DNA from: Mycobacterium branderi
Lineage (GTDB): Bacteria; Actinomycetota; Actinomycetes; Mycobacteriales; Mycobacteriaceae
Assembly: GCF_010728725.1 (NCBI RefSeq)
Contig: NZ_AP022606.1
Coordinates: 1,984,001-2,048,000 of the forward strand
Direction: 5' to 3'
Length of the DNA stretch: 64,000 nucleotides
The notes below the pieces were generated by a model. That model saw only the letters and a program-made list of their open reading frames with translations. It was not told the origin of the DNA and made no database searches. A program made the translations under genes and the position numbers. This document shows positions 8,542 through 16,238 of this stretch, in pieces. How positions within the stretch are numbered: position 1 is the first letter of the stretch; the number at the start of each line of letters is the position of its first letter.

Positions 8542-8873
8542 GGCAGCGGCTCCCTGATTCTCGTCATGACGGCGTCGGCGGCATCGGTCGGTCTTACCTG
8601 GTGCATGATCTCCACCGACATCGCGACCATGATCAGCGAATAGATCAGGTGCAGCAGGTTCAGCGCATCGTCGGGCAGGTCGTCCAGCGAGAACTTGTCG
8701 CAATACTCGATCGCCTCTTCCAGCCGGGGAAAGAACGCGTCGTAGAACTCCCGCATCTCGGCCATGCTGCTGGCCATCCGCCGCTCCCACCGTTCGGCTT
8801 CGGTTGGCAGACACCAAATCTCGGCAAACGGCTCGAGTTCGGCGAAGGCGCTGGGCAGCTTCGCGTCAGCCAT
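8538..8873 (-). CDS. Rieske-linked small protein of unknown function, copy 1
   Basis: A 111-aa protein I do not recognise. It is clearly paralogous to the 109-aa protein at 12941-13270; shared segments include AKLP, LEPF, WCLPTE, SSM, YCDKFSLDDLPDD and a final helix around YSLIMV. It looks mainly alpha-helical, without signal peptide or metal-binding cysteine motif. It starts inside the 3' end of the first Rieske alpha-subunit gene (8 bp overlap) and overlaps the TauD-like gene by 4 bp, so translation is coupled. The same order after the second Rieske gene suggests an accessory or subunit role for the oxygenase; that is inference. Confidence 0.75.
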   Translation of the reverse strand: MADAKLPSAFAELEPFAEIWCLPTEAERWERRMASSMAEMREFYDAFFPRLEEAIEYCDKFSLDDLPDDALNLLHLIYSLIMVAMSVEIMHQVRPTDAADAVMTRIREPLP

Positions 8874-10137
8874 GGCCAGCCCCCACCGGTGTGCGTTCGC
8901 CCTGATACTGCGCCACCCAGTCGCCGACCACCTTGTGCAAGTGACGCACCAGGATCTCCTGGTCGTTGACCGGAAACTCGTCGACAATGCCGGTCTCCAG
9001 CGCCGCCTGAGTGCCGCCCAGCATGCCGGCGTCCTGTAGCGCGAACTCCTTGAGCACCACCGCGGCCACCTCGTGTTCGATGCGCTCGCGCACGCTGCGG
9101 GCTGGGTGAAACGCGGTGAAGGCCTCGAACCGGTGGGTGTTGTGCGACGTCGGCCAATACCGATACAGCAGATACCAGCCGCCGTAGATCAAAATCTCCA
9201 GGTTCGGGAAGATCTGGAAATTGCTGATGCCCCACGGCTCGATGCCCCCCGGATTCAGGCCGGCCGGCAGCTCACCCAGATCGGGGGTGCGCCAGGGGCC
9301 GACAAGCCCACTGCGCGTGGCCCGTTCGATCGGATACATGTACTCCGGTGCCAGCAGCCAGCGGCGAGTTCCGGCGGTGGATACCATACGGTGCGGCCCG
9401 TCGATCTGGAAGTGGGCGCATTCGAAGCCGGCATTCGGGTCGCGCACCGCGGGCGGCACTTGCTGCGGGTGCAGCGACGGCACATGGTAGTACTCCTGGA
9501 ACGCGTCAGCGAAGATCTTCCAGTTGCTGTTGTTGTCGGCGACCCAGTCGTAGCGCTCGGTGAGTTTGTCGAACGGGTAACCGTCCAGGCCGGTGACCAT
9601 GGGGCCCAAGAATTCTCGCAAGGTCTGGCGCGGCTCGGAGTCGAAGTTGACGAAGATGAAACCGTTCCAGACGTCACAGTGCACCGGACGCAGGCCGTAA
9701 GCGTCGCGATCGAGGTCGAAGAACTCCGACTCCTGCTGCACGAACGTCAGCGCGCCATCGAGGTCGTAGCGCCAGCCATGGTACTTGCAGGTGAACTGCC
9801 GGCACACACCGCGGGTTTCCTCGTTGGGAAAGTCGTTCCACACCAACTTGTTTCCGCGATGCCGACAGACGTTGTGGAACGCCCGGATCGTCTGGTCCTT
9901 GCCCTTGACCACGATGATCGACGTGCCCACGGCCGCAATGTCCTTGGTGAGATAGCTGCCGACACGCGGAAGTTCCTCGACACGGGCGACGTTGAGCCAG
10001 GCCCGTTTGAAGATCGCCTCCCGCTCGAGCGCGTAGAACTCCGGCGAGGTGGAGTCCCGGAACGAGATCGGGCCGGTGCCGAGGTCGGAATAGTGTTGTG
10101 TCCAGCTGCCTTCCGCCGGTTTAGGCCACCGCGCCAT
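8866..10137 (-). CDS. Rieske non-heme iron oxygenase, alpha subunit, copy 1
   Basis: A 423-aa ring-hydroxylating-oxygenase-type catalytic subunit. The Rieske [2Fe-2S] ligands CRHRGN and CKYHGW lie near residues 90-115, and the mononuclear iron site follows as NWKIFADAFQEYYHVPSLH around residue 205. It is paralogous along its length to the protein encoded at 13270-14535. It likely oxygenates an aromatic, heterocyclic or alkylammonium compound with electrons from the ferredoxin two genes upstream. A strong ribosome-binding site (AGGAGG) precedes the ATG. It is third in the operon ferredoxin-SDR-Rieske-small protein-TauD. Confidence 0.9.
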   Translation of the reverse strand: MARWPKPAEGSWTQHYSDLGTGPISFRDSTSPEFYALEREAIFKRAWLNVARVEELPRVGSYLTKDIAAVGTSIIVVKGKDQTIRAFHNVCRHRGNKLVWNDFPNEETRGVCRQFTCKYHGWRYDLDGALTFVQQESEFFDLDRDAYGLRPVHCDVWNGFIFVNFDSEPRQTLREFLGPMVTGLDGYPFDKLTERYDWVADNNSNWKIFADAFQEYYHVPSLHPQQVPPAVRDPNAGFECAHFQIDGPHRMVSTAGTRRWLLAPEYMYPIERATRSGLVGPWRTPDLGELPAGLNPGGIEPWGISNFQIFPNLEILIYGGWYLLYRYWPTSHNTHRFEAFTAFHPARSVRERIEHEVAAVVLKEFALQDAGMLGGTQAALETGIVDEFPVNDQEILVRHLHKVVGDWVAQYQGERTPVGAGHG

Positions 10138-10149
10138 CTGAACCTCCTG

Positions 10150-10896
10150 TCACATCACTGCTCCGCCGTTGACGCCGAGCACCTGACCGGTGATGAACCC
10201 GGCCTCCTCCGAGCACAGAAACCCGACGGCGGCCGCGATGTCGGCCCCGCTGCCCAGGTGCCCGAGCGGGATCGTTGCGGCCATGGTCTCGTTGGACGGC
10301 AGGTTGCCCTCGGCCTGGGACTGGTGCTGCATCGGCGTCTCGATGCCCGACGGCGGGATGTTGTTGACGGTGATACCCGCCGGCGCGTATTCCCGCGCAA
10401 GCGATTTCGTCAACGTGATCAGCGCGCCTTTGGAAGCGGCGTAGTGCGCCATGCCGGGGGAGCCGCGTTGGGCGGACGACGACGAGATCATCACGATGCG
10501 GCCCCAGCCCGCGGCCACCATGTCGGGCAGCGCCACCTGGCAACAGTGAAACGTGCCGGTGAGATTGACGTCGATGATCCGCTGCCACGACTCGGGAGTG
10601 ATCTCGGTGAACGGCGCAAAACCCACCATGCCCGCGCTGGTCACCAGAATGCCCACCGGCCCCAGCTCGCTGCGCGCTTTGGCGAATGCCTCCTCGACCG
10701 CTCGCCGGTCGCTCACGTCCGCCTCGGCCGCCAGCGCGGTAACGCCAGATGCGCGCAGCTCGTCGCAAACCCGGTGGGCGGCTTGGCCGTTGATGTCGAG
10801 CACCGCGACTTTGTGGCCGCGGCGGCCCAGCTCGTGGCAGGTCGCCTCGCCCATGCCCGACGCGCCGCCGGTCACCACCGCCACCCGTCCGCTCAC
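10150..10896 (-). CDS. SDR-family oxidoreductase
   Basis: A 248-aa classical short-chain dehydrogenase. The cofactor motif TGGASGMG lies near residue 10, SAGMVG replaces the usual NNAG, and the catalytic tetrad is visible as the serines of MISSSS and HYAASKG (Y and K near 150). NGGAVM closes the protein. It begins with a GTG overlapping the ferredoxin stop (GTGA), so the genes are translationally coupled. Context suggests oxidation of an alcohol or dihydrodiol made by the neighbouring Rieske enzyme. Confidence 0.87.
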   Translation of the reverse strand: MSGRVAVVTGGASGMGEATCHELGRRGHKVAVLDINGQAAHRVCDELRASGVTALAAEADVSDRRAVEEAFAKARSELGPVGILVTSAGMVGFAPFTEITPESWQRIIDVNLTGTFHCCQVALPDMVAAGWGRIVMISSSSAQRGSPGMAHYAASKGALITLTKSLAREYAPAGITVNNIPPSGIETPMQHQSQAEGNLPSNETMAATIPLGHLGSGADIAAAVGFLCSEEAGFITGQVLGVNGGAVM

Positions 10897-11198
10897 TCGT
10901 ACACCACCCGCACCGTGCGACTCGTCGGCAGCGACTGGCACGTCAGCACCCAGCCCTCGGCGACGTCGTCGTCGGAAAGCGCGTCGTTGTTGATCATCCG
11001 CACGCTGCCCTCGACCAACCGCGCCATACATGTTGCGCACGAACCGGTCTCGCACGACGACGGCGCAGCCAGCCCGGCCATCCGGGCGGTTTGCAAAACC
11101 GTGTTGCCCGGCCGATAGGGCACGACGGTGGTGCGGCGGTCCAGCTGGATCGTCACCTCCTCGGTGAGGGTGTCGACCACGTGCATGCTCTCGTCCAT
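10893..11198 (-). CDS. Plant-type [2Fe-2S] ferredoxin
   Basis: A small protein with a CETGSCATC motif (C-x4-C-x2-C) and a final cysteine in LTCQSLP, the pattern of plant-type or oxygenase-associated [2Fe-2S] ferredoxins. No flavin or NAD domain is fused, so an external reductase is needed. The frame is open to an ATG at 11249, but that would put both MarR-type palindromes inside the coding region; ATG 11198 (101 aa) or 11186 (97 aa) is more plausible. It is the first gene of the operon that ends with the TauD-like gene and likely feeds electrons to the Rieske oxygenases. Confidence 0.82.
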   Translation of the reverse strand: MDESMHVVDTLTEEVTIQLDRRTTVVPYRPGNTVLQTARMAGLAAPSSCETGSCATCMARLVEGSVRMINNDALSDDDVAEGWVLTCQSLPTSRTVRVVYE

Positions 11199-11211
11199 CG
11201 CCCACGAGAGT

Positions 11212-11227
11212 ATCAAGTACTTGCGAT
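11212..11227. promoter_or_regulatory. Putative MarR-type operator A (ATCAAGTACTTGCGAT)
   Basis: An imperfect palindrome with core AAGTACTT, between the marR stop and the ferredoxin start. Its centre is exactly 20 bp from that of operator B, about two helical turns, so two dimers could bind one face of the DNA. Assignment to the adjacent MarR regulator is inferred from position. Confidence 0.65.
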
Positions 11228-11231
11228 ACTT

Positions 11232-11245
11232 ATCAAGTACTTGAT
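11232..11245. promoter_or_regulatory. Putative MarR-type operator B (perfect palindrome ATCAAGTACTTGAT)
   Basis: A perfect 14-bp palindrome sharing ATCAAGTACTTG with operator A. It overlaps the 3' end of marR (the final codons and TGA lie inside it) and sits upstream of the ferredoxin-Rieske operon on the same strand. Confidence 0.7.
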
Positions 11246-11697
11246 TCATCGCCGGTGTGGTCGGTGAACAGCGGGTTGCCGGTGCCCTTTTCGACCACGC
11301 GGGCCAGCAGGTCGTGCAGCAGTTGTTGTTCGTCGGGGCTCAGCACGCCGAACACCCGTTCGTGGGCGGCCAGCGCGTCGGCGAGCACCGCGGAGACCAC
11401 GGCGCGGCCCTGATCGGTGAGATAGGTCTGCAGGATGCGCCCGTGCTCCGGGTCCTGCTTGCGCTCCACTAGGCCGCGGTCCTCGAGCGCGGCGATCGCC
11501 AACTGGGCGCCCTGCGGGCTGATCAGCAGCCGGCGGGCCAATTCGGCGCCGGAGAGGCCCGGTTCGTTGGCCAACTGGCGCATCAGGCCGATCTGCGCGG
11601 TGGTCACTCCGTGAGTGCTGATCGCGTCGTTGACGGTCTTGAGCGAGAAGTGGAAGGCCTGCTTGAGCAGCCACAGGATGTTGTCGGTGAGTTCCAT
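11233..11697 (-). CDS. MarR-family transcriptional regulator
   Basis: A 154-aa winged-helix protein. The MarR core is visible as LSGAELARRLLISPQGAQLA (recognition region near residues 50-70), the wing LVERKQDPEHGRILQTYLT, and a C-terminal dimerisation helix. MarR proteins usually repress genes for degradation of aromatic or other small ligands and bind palindromes. Its 3' end overlaps one of two palindromes upstream of the ferredoxin-SDR-Rieske-TauD operon. A third, near-identical palindrome lies before the second Rieske gene and ALDH, so it probably controls both. Confidence 0.88.
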   Translation of the reverse strand: MELTDNILWLLKQAFHFSLKTVNDAISTHGVTTAQIGLMRQLANEPGLSGAELARRLLISPQGAQLAIAALEDRGLVERKQDPEHGRILQTYLTDQGRAVVSAVLADALAAHERVFGVLSPDEQQLLHDLLARVVEKGTGNPLFTDHTGDESST

Positions 11698-11705
11698 GGT
11701 GTGTC

Positions 11706-12944
11706 TTACGGCCGCTTGTGAACCTGACCGCCCTTCATGACGAACCGTACGTCGAGCGTGCTCGCGATGTCGCGCGACGGGTCCCCCGGCACGGCGACGA
11801 TGTCGGCGAGGTAGCCGGGCGCCAGCCGGCCGAGTTCGTGGTCGGCCTCGATGAGTTCGGCGCTGGTCAGCGTCGCCGCGCGGATCGCCTGCATCGGTGT
11901 CATGCCGCGGTCGACCAGCGCGCAGAGCTCCTTGGCGTTCTGGCCGTGCGGGATCGCGGGGGCGTCGGTGCCGCAGGCGATCCGCACCCCGGCGGCTATT
12001 GCCTTGGGCAGCATGGCTTTAGCCTGTGGGAACACCTCGGCGGCCTTCTTGCGTAACTCCGGTGCTACGCGGTCGACTGCCAGCGCGTCGGTCAGGTAAG
12101 TGGTCGACACCAGGAAGGTGCCGTGGTCGACCATCATCTGGATGGTGTCGTCGGTGGCCAGGAAACCGTGTTCGATGCAGTCGATTCCGGCCTTGATGCA
12201 GGCCCGGATGGCGCGGTCGCCGATCGCGTGCGCGGCCACCCGGATCCCGGCGCGGTGAGCCTCGTCGGCGATCGCGGCGAACTCCTCGTCGGAGTACTGC
12301 TGCGATCCGGGCGCGGTGCTGTGCGACATCACCCCGCCCGACGCAGACACCTTGATCACCTTGGCGCCGTGGCGGATCTGGTAGCGCACGCACGCGCGAA
12401 CGTCGGGTACGCCGTTGGCGATCCCTTCGGCCACCGACAGCGGCATGATGCCCGGCGCCAGCCGCTGGAACACCGTCGGATCCAGGTGCCCCCCATAGGG
12501 TGTGACGGCATGCCCGGCCGGCACCACCCGCGGACCGACGTGCCAGCCTTGGTCGATCGCCCGCTGCAGCGCCACGTCGAGCAGGTAGCCGCCGGTCTTG
12601 ACCATCAGGCCGAGATTGCGGACGGTGGTGAAGCCAGCGTCCAGCGTGGTGCGGGCGTTCACGGCGCCGCGCAGTGTGCGGTAGGCGGGGTCGTCCTGCA
12701 CGCCGTGCATGGGCGACGGCAACCCTTCCGGCCCGCCGGGTCCGCCGATGAGCAGGTTGAGCTCCATGTCCATCAGGCCGGGCAGCAGCGTGAGATCCCC
12801 GAGGTCGATCTCGGTCACCGAATCGGCCGGCGGCTCAGGCGGATTGACCGCGACGATCCGGTCGTTGTCGACCACCACCACCGCCGGCGAGCGGACTTCG
12901 CCGGTGTCGACGTCCGCCCAGCGGGCGGCCCGCAGCACGATCAC
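11706..12944 (-). CDS. Amidohydrolase-superfamily protein lacking the HxH motif
   Basis: A 412-aa TIM-barrel protein resembling imidazolonepropionase-type amidohydrolases. It keeps the candidate carboxylated lysine (KVIKVSASGG), the barrel histidines in VAAHAIGD and IEHGF, and the aspartate in CGTDAPAIPHG. The first metal motif, usually HxH after PGLxDxH, reads MDMELN here, so a binuclear site of the usual kind is unlikely. The GTG start overlaps the stop of the upstream 109-aa gene (GTGA). It is the last gene of the second Rieske operon and may hydrolyse a ring-opened amide or lactam, by inference. Confidence 0.82.
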   Translation of the reverse strand: MIVLRAARWADVDTGEVRSPAVVVVDNDRIVAVNPPEPPADSVTEIDLGDLTLLPGLMDMELNLLIGGPGGPEGLPSPMHGVQDDPAYRTLRGAVNARTTLDAGFTTVRNLGLMVKTGGYLLDVALQRAIDQGWHVGPRVVPAGHAVTPYGGHLDPTVFQRLAPGIMPLSVAEGIANGVPDVRACVRYQIRHGAKVIKVSASGGVMSHSTAPGSQQYSDEEFAAIADEAHRAGIRVAAHAIGDRAIRACIKAGIDCIEHGFLATDDTIQMMVDHGTFLVSTTYLTDALAVDRVAPELRKKAAEVFPQAKAMLPKAIAAGVRIACGTDAPAIPHGQNAKELCALVDRGMTPMQAIRAATLTSAELIEADHELGRLAPGYLADIVAVPGDPSRDIASTLDVRFVMKGGQVHKRP

Positions 12945-13270
12945 GGCACGGGTTCGCTGACGCAATCCAGTGTCGATGCGCCCGAATCGGGAATGCGGGG
13001 CTGCTTCCAGCATTCGACCGGGAACGACACCATGATCATCGAGTACAGCAGGTGCATCAGGTTCATCACGTCGTCGGGCAGGTCGTCGAGGCTGAACTTG
13101 TCGCAGTAGGCCAGCGCGTCCTCCGCGCGCGGAATGATCGCGTCGTAGAACGCCTGCATGTCGGTCATCGAGCTGGTGAGCCGCTTGTGATAACGCTCGG
13201 GCTCGGTGGGTAGGCACCAGTCGGAAAATGGCTCCAGGTCGGCGAATTCGGGTGGCAGCTTGGCGCTCAT
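12941..13270 (-). CDS. Rieske-linked small protein of unknown function, copy 2
   Basis: A 109-aa paralogue of the protein at 8538-8873, sharing AKLP, LEPF, WCLPTE, SSM and YCDKFSLDDLPDD. The C-terminal tail differs most. Its ATG overlaps the TGA of the second Rieske gene by one base, and its stop overlaps the amidohydrolase start. I see no known domain. Conservation of the central acidic segment in both copies argues for a specific protein-protein contact, possibly with the Rieske subunit; this is inference. Confidence 0.75.
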   Translation of the reverse strand: MSAKLPPEFADLEPFSDWCLPTEPERYHKRLTSSMTDMQAFYDAIIPRAEDALAYCDKFSLDDLPDDVMNLMHLLYSMIMVSFPVECWKQPRIPDSGASTLDCVSEPVP

Positions 13271-14535
13271 CAGACTCCCGCCGTCGCGCGCCGGTATTCG
13301 TCGACCCATGCCGCGGTCTCGCGGTGCAGATGCCGAATCAGCACCTCTTGGTCGTTGAGCAGAAAACCCTCGACGGCACGCGATTCGATCATCGACTGGG
13401 TGGCCTCCAGGGTGTTCGCGTCCTGCAGCCCGAATTCCTTGAACGTCACCGCCGCCAGCTCCTGCGCGACGCGCTCGCGCGGCGTGCGCGGCGGCGGGAA
13501 ATACAGCGTGCCCTCGAAAACGTGGCTGTTGTACGACGTCGGCCAGTAGTGGTAGGTCAGATACCAGCCCTGCCCCCAGATCAGGATCACGAAGTTGGGG
13601 AACAGCTGAAACGAGTCCAGCCCCCACGGGTCACAGTTGGCCGGGTTGACGCCGTCGGGCAGCGGGCCGAGATCCGGGCTGTCCCACGGCCCGAAAAGTC
13701 CACTGCGACAGATCTCGTCGATTGGCTTGCGCATGTCGGCGTCCATCTCCCAGGCTCGCACACCCGATGTGCTGACCAGCCGGTGCGGCCCGTCGATGCG
13801 ATAGTGCGGCGCCTCGAAGCCGGCCTCCGCCGCGGCCTTGGAGTACTTGGTCGGCGACTGGTTCGCGTGCAACACCGGCGCGTGGTAGAACTCCTGGAAC
13901 GCGTCCAGGTAGAGCTTCCAATTCGCTTTCACTTCCGAGCGGTAACGCCACCGCGACGTCAGCTGGCCGAACGGATAGCCTTCCAGCCCGGTGATCATCG
14001 GGCCAAGAAATTCGCGCAGCGACTGCTCGGGTTCGGCGGCGAAGTTGACGAAGATGAAGCCTTCCCATACGTCGCAGTGCACCGGCACCAGCCCGTAGCG
14101 GTTCTTGTCGAGGTCGAAGAACTCGCCTTCCTGCGGGACGTGGGTCAGGTTGCCGTCCAGGTCGTAGCGCCACGCGTGGTACTTGCACCGGAACTGTTTG
14201 CAGAAGCCGCTGGTCTCCTCGAGCGGCATGTCGTTCCACACCAGCTTGTTGCCGCGGTGCCGGCAGATGTTGTGGAACGCCGTGATGTCGCCGTTGTTGT
14301 TGCGCACCACGATTATCGAGGTGTTGACGACCTTCAGCTCTTTGGTGAAGTAGCTGCCGTTGCGCGGAAGTTGCTCGGCGCGACCGACATTCAGCCAGGC
14401 GCGCTTGAAGATCGCTGCCCGCTCGAGCTCGTAGAACTCCGGGGAGATGGAGTCCTCGTAGGAGACCGGCCCGGTGCCGAGATCGGGGTAGTGCTGGGTC
14501 CAGCTGCCCTCCGGCGGCTTGGGGAAACGAGCCAT
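13270..14535 (-). CDS. Rieske non-heme iron oxygenase, alpha subunit, copy 2
   Basis: A 421-aa paralogue of the Rieske protein at 8866-10137, both starting with MAR-PKP-EGSWTQHY. Rieske ligands CRHRGN and CKYHAW are present, and the mononuclear iron segment reads NWKLYLDAFQEFYHAPVLH near residue 205. No ferredoxin or reductase lies in this operon; the ferredoxin at 10.9-11.2 kb probably serves both oxygenases. It is followed without gap by the 109-aa protein and the amidohydrolase. The ALDH gene is divergent, with a MarR-type palindrome in the 60-bp gap. Confidence 0.9.
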   Translation of the reverse strand: MARFPKPPEGSWTQHYPDLGTGPVSYEDSISPEFYELERAAIFKRAWLNVGRAEQLPRNGSYFTKELKVVNTSIIVVRNNNGDITAFHNICRHRGNKLVWNDMPLEETSGFCKQFRCKYHAWRYDLDGNLTHVPQEGEFFDLDKNRYGLVPVHCDVWEGFIFVNFAAEPEQSLREFLGPMITGLEGYPFGQLTSRWRYRSEVKANWKLYLDAFQEFYHAPVLHANQSPTKYSKAAAEAGFEAPHYRIDGPHRLVSTSGVRAWEMDADMRKPIDEICRSGLFGPWDSPDLGPLPDGVNPANCDPWGLDSFQLFPNFVILIWGQGWYLTYHYWPTSYNSHVFEGTLYFPPPRTPRERVAQELAAVTFKEFGLQDANTLEATQSMIESRAVEGFLLNDQEVLIRHLHRETAAWVDEYRRATAGV

Positions 14536-14563
14536 GGGCCGACCGTATATGCTCGACCAAGCA

Positions 14564-14579
14564 ATCGCAAGTAGTTGAT
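14564..14579. promoter_or_regulatory. Putative MarR-type operator C (ATCGCAAGTAGTTGAT)
   Basis: Differs at one of 16 positions from the reverse complement of operator A (ATCGCAAGTACTTGAT). It lies between the divergent Rieske copy 2 gene and the ALDH gene, which links the second Rieske operon to the MarR gene 3 kb away. Confidence 0.65.
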
Positions 14580-14597
14580 ATTATGCCGGAGGTTGGT

Positions 14598-16040
14598 GTG
14601 CGAAGAGGCGAACTGTTCATCGGCGGGAGTTGGTCCAAGCCGAGCAGCGACGCGGTGATCGAGGTGATCTCGCCGGCCACCGAAGCACCGGTCGCGCCGG
14701 TGGCGGCTGCCGGGCCGGCCGACGTCGACGCCACCGTCGGGGCTGCCCGCCAGGCGTTCGACGACGGACCGTGGCCGCGGCTCGATCCGTCCGAGCGCAT
14801 TGCCGTGGTGCGCCGACTGGCCGAGCTCTACGGTGAACGGCGTTCGGAGATGGCCGATCTCATCACCGCCGAGATCGGCGCGCCGATCAGCTTCGCGCAG
14901 CGCGCTCAGGTGGGTCTGCCGTGGATAATGATGACCGCGTTCTGCGATCTGGCCGAAAGCGTGTCGTGGCAAGAGATTCGGCCTGGCCGCTACGGCGCCG
15001 ATATCCGCATCCGCCGCGAACCGGTGGGGGTGGTGGCCGCGATCGTGCCGTGGAACATGCCGCAGTTCCTGATCGTCACGAAGCTGATCCCCGCATTGCT
15101 GGCCGGTTGTTGCGTGGTGGTCAAACCGGCACCGGAGTCGCCGCTCGACGCGCTGCTGCTGGCCGAGCTGCTCGACGAGCTCGACTTGCCGCCCGGTGTA
15201 GTCAGCGTGGTGCCGGGCGGCGCCGACGTCGGCACCTACCTGGTGGCGCACGGCGGAGTGGACAAGGTGTCGTTCACCGGCTCCACCGCCGCCGGACGAC
15301 AGGTGGCTGCGGCGTGTGCGACCGGGCTGAAACGGGTCAGCCTCGAGCTCGGCGGCAAATCGGCGGCGATCGTCCTCGACGACGCCGACCCGGCGGCCGT
15401 CGCCACCGCAATTCGATCGGCGAGCCTGTCCAACAGTGGCCAGATCTGCAACGCGCTCACACGAATCCTAGTGCCGGCCAAGCGAAGCGACGAGTTCCTC
15501 GACGCGCTAACCACGGAAATGCAGGGACTCGTCGTGGGCGATCCCACCGACCCCGCAACGCAGGTGGGGCCATTGGCGGCGCAGCGCCAACAACAACGCG
15601 TCCTCGGCTACATCGAGGCCGGCCAGGCGGAGGGCGCCCGACTGGTCACCGGCGGCACCGGCATGCCCGACGGCGTCGAGCGCGGCTGGTACGTGCGGCC
15701 AACCCTGTTCGCAGACGCCGACAACACGATGCGGATCGCGCGCGAGGAGATCTTCGGCCCAGTGCTGACCGTCATCGGCTACGACGACGAGGACGACGCG
15801 GTCGCCATCGCCAACGATTCCGACTACGGGCTGGCCGGCTCCGTCTTCACCGGAGACATCGAGCGCGGCGTGGCGCTGGCCGCGCGCATCCGCACCGGCA
15901 CCTTCGGCGTCAACCAGGGCTACACGATGGATCCCTATGCGCCGTTCGGCGGCGTCAAATCCAGTGGCTACGGTCGGGAATTGGGTCGCGAAGGCATCGA
16001 GGGTTACCTGGACACGAAGTCGATCTCGGTGGCCGGCTAG
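14598..16040 (+). CDS. Aldehyde dehydrogenase (NAD(P)-dependent)
   Basis: A classical ALDH of about 480 aa. PWNMPQF near residue 150, the NAD-binding FTGSTAAG, the catalytic glutamate in LELGGKSA near 255 and the nucleophilic cysteine in NSGQICNA near 290 are all present. The frame opens at ATG 14583, but GGAGG at 14588-14592 is well placed for the in-frame GTG at 14598, giving RRGELFIGGSW as the N-terminus; the longer form would start right at the operator. It likely oxidises an aldehyde produced in the Rieske pathway. A hairpin follows the stop. Confidence 0.9.
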   Translation: MRRGELFIGGSWSKPSSDAVIEVISPATEAPVAPVAAAGPADVDATVGAARQAFDDGPWPRLDPSERIAVVRRLAELYGERRSEMADLITAEIGAPISFAQRAQVGLPWIMMTAFCDLAESVSWQEIRPGRYGADIRIRREPVGVVAAIVPWNMPQFLIVTKLIPALLAGCCVVVKPAPESPLDALLLAELLDELDLPPGVVSVVPGGADVGTYLVAHGGVDKVSFTGSTAAGRQVAAACATGLKRVSLELGGKSAAIVLDDADPAAVATAIRSASLSNSGQICNALTRILVPAKRSDEFLDALTTEMQGLVVGDPTDPATQVGPLAAQRQQQRVLGYIEAGQAEGARLVTGGTGMPDGVERGWYVRPTLFADADNTMRIAREEIFGPVLTVIGYDDEDDAVAIANDSDYGLAGSVFTGDIERGVALAARIRTGTFGVNQGYTMDPYAPFGGVKSSGYGRELGREGIEGYLDTKSISVAG

Positions 16041-16050
16041 CGCGGAGACG

Positions 16051-16087
16051 TAAAGCACCCCAAACCGGCGGTTTGAGGGTGCGTTTA
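16051..16087. terminator. Hairpin terminator after the ALDH gene
   Basis: A strong inverted repeat: TAAAGCACCCCAAACCG pairs with CGGTTTGAGGGTGCGTTTA with two mismatches and a tiny loop. It lies just downstream of the ALDH stop and before the remnant on the opposite strand, so it can work in both directions. Confidence 0.65.
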
Positions 16088-16237
16088 GGGGCGCCCCGGC
16101 GTGTCGCAATCCAGGGCGAGGGGGCCGAGGTCGGGGTGGTCGATCGTCTTGCGCATCGACTGCCGCAGTGTGGAGCGTCCTTCTTCCCACATGGGTCGGA
16201 ATCGATCGCTGCCGGATCTTTTCGACCAACGCATATC
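16085..16237 (-). pseudogene. Remnant of an MmyB-like XRE regulator (C-terminal end only)
   Basis: The reverse strand downstream of the SDR stop reads in one frame as FRPMWEEG, RQSMRKTIDHPDLGPLAL and DCDTPGRP before a stop. This resembles the ligand-binding C-terminal domain of MmyB-like helix-turn-helix regulators, where a W-rich segment precedes R-KxxxHPxxGxLxLD. No HTH domain and no start are present, and the segment ends early. Such regulators often sit beside SDR genes, as here. I read it as a decayed leftover; the family call is from memory. Confidence 0.45.
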
Positions 16238-16238
16238 C

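Noticed and set aside
9780..9790. GTACTTGCAG resembling the MarR core, and the same at 14182
   Set aside because: Both are the conserved CKYH codons of the Rieske genes read on the other strand, inside coding sequence.
9073..11118. 681-aa open frame on the + strand
   Set aside because: Antisense shadow of the Rieske and SDR genes; arginine/histidine/valine-rich composition and no domain motifs.
13228..14574. 448-aa open frame on the + strand
   Set aside because: Antisense to the second Rieske gene, whose motifs are clear.
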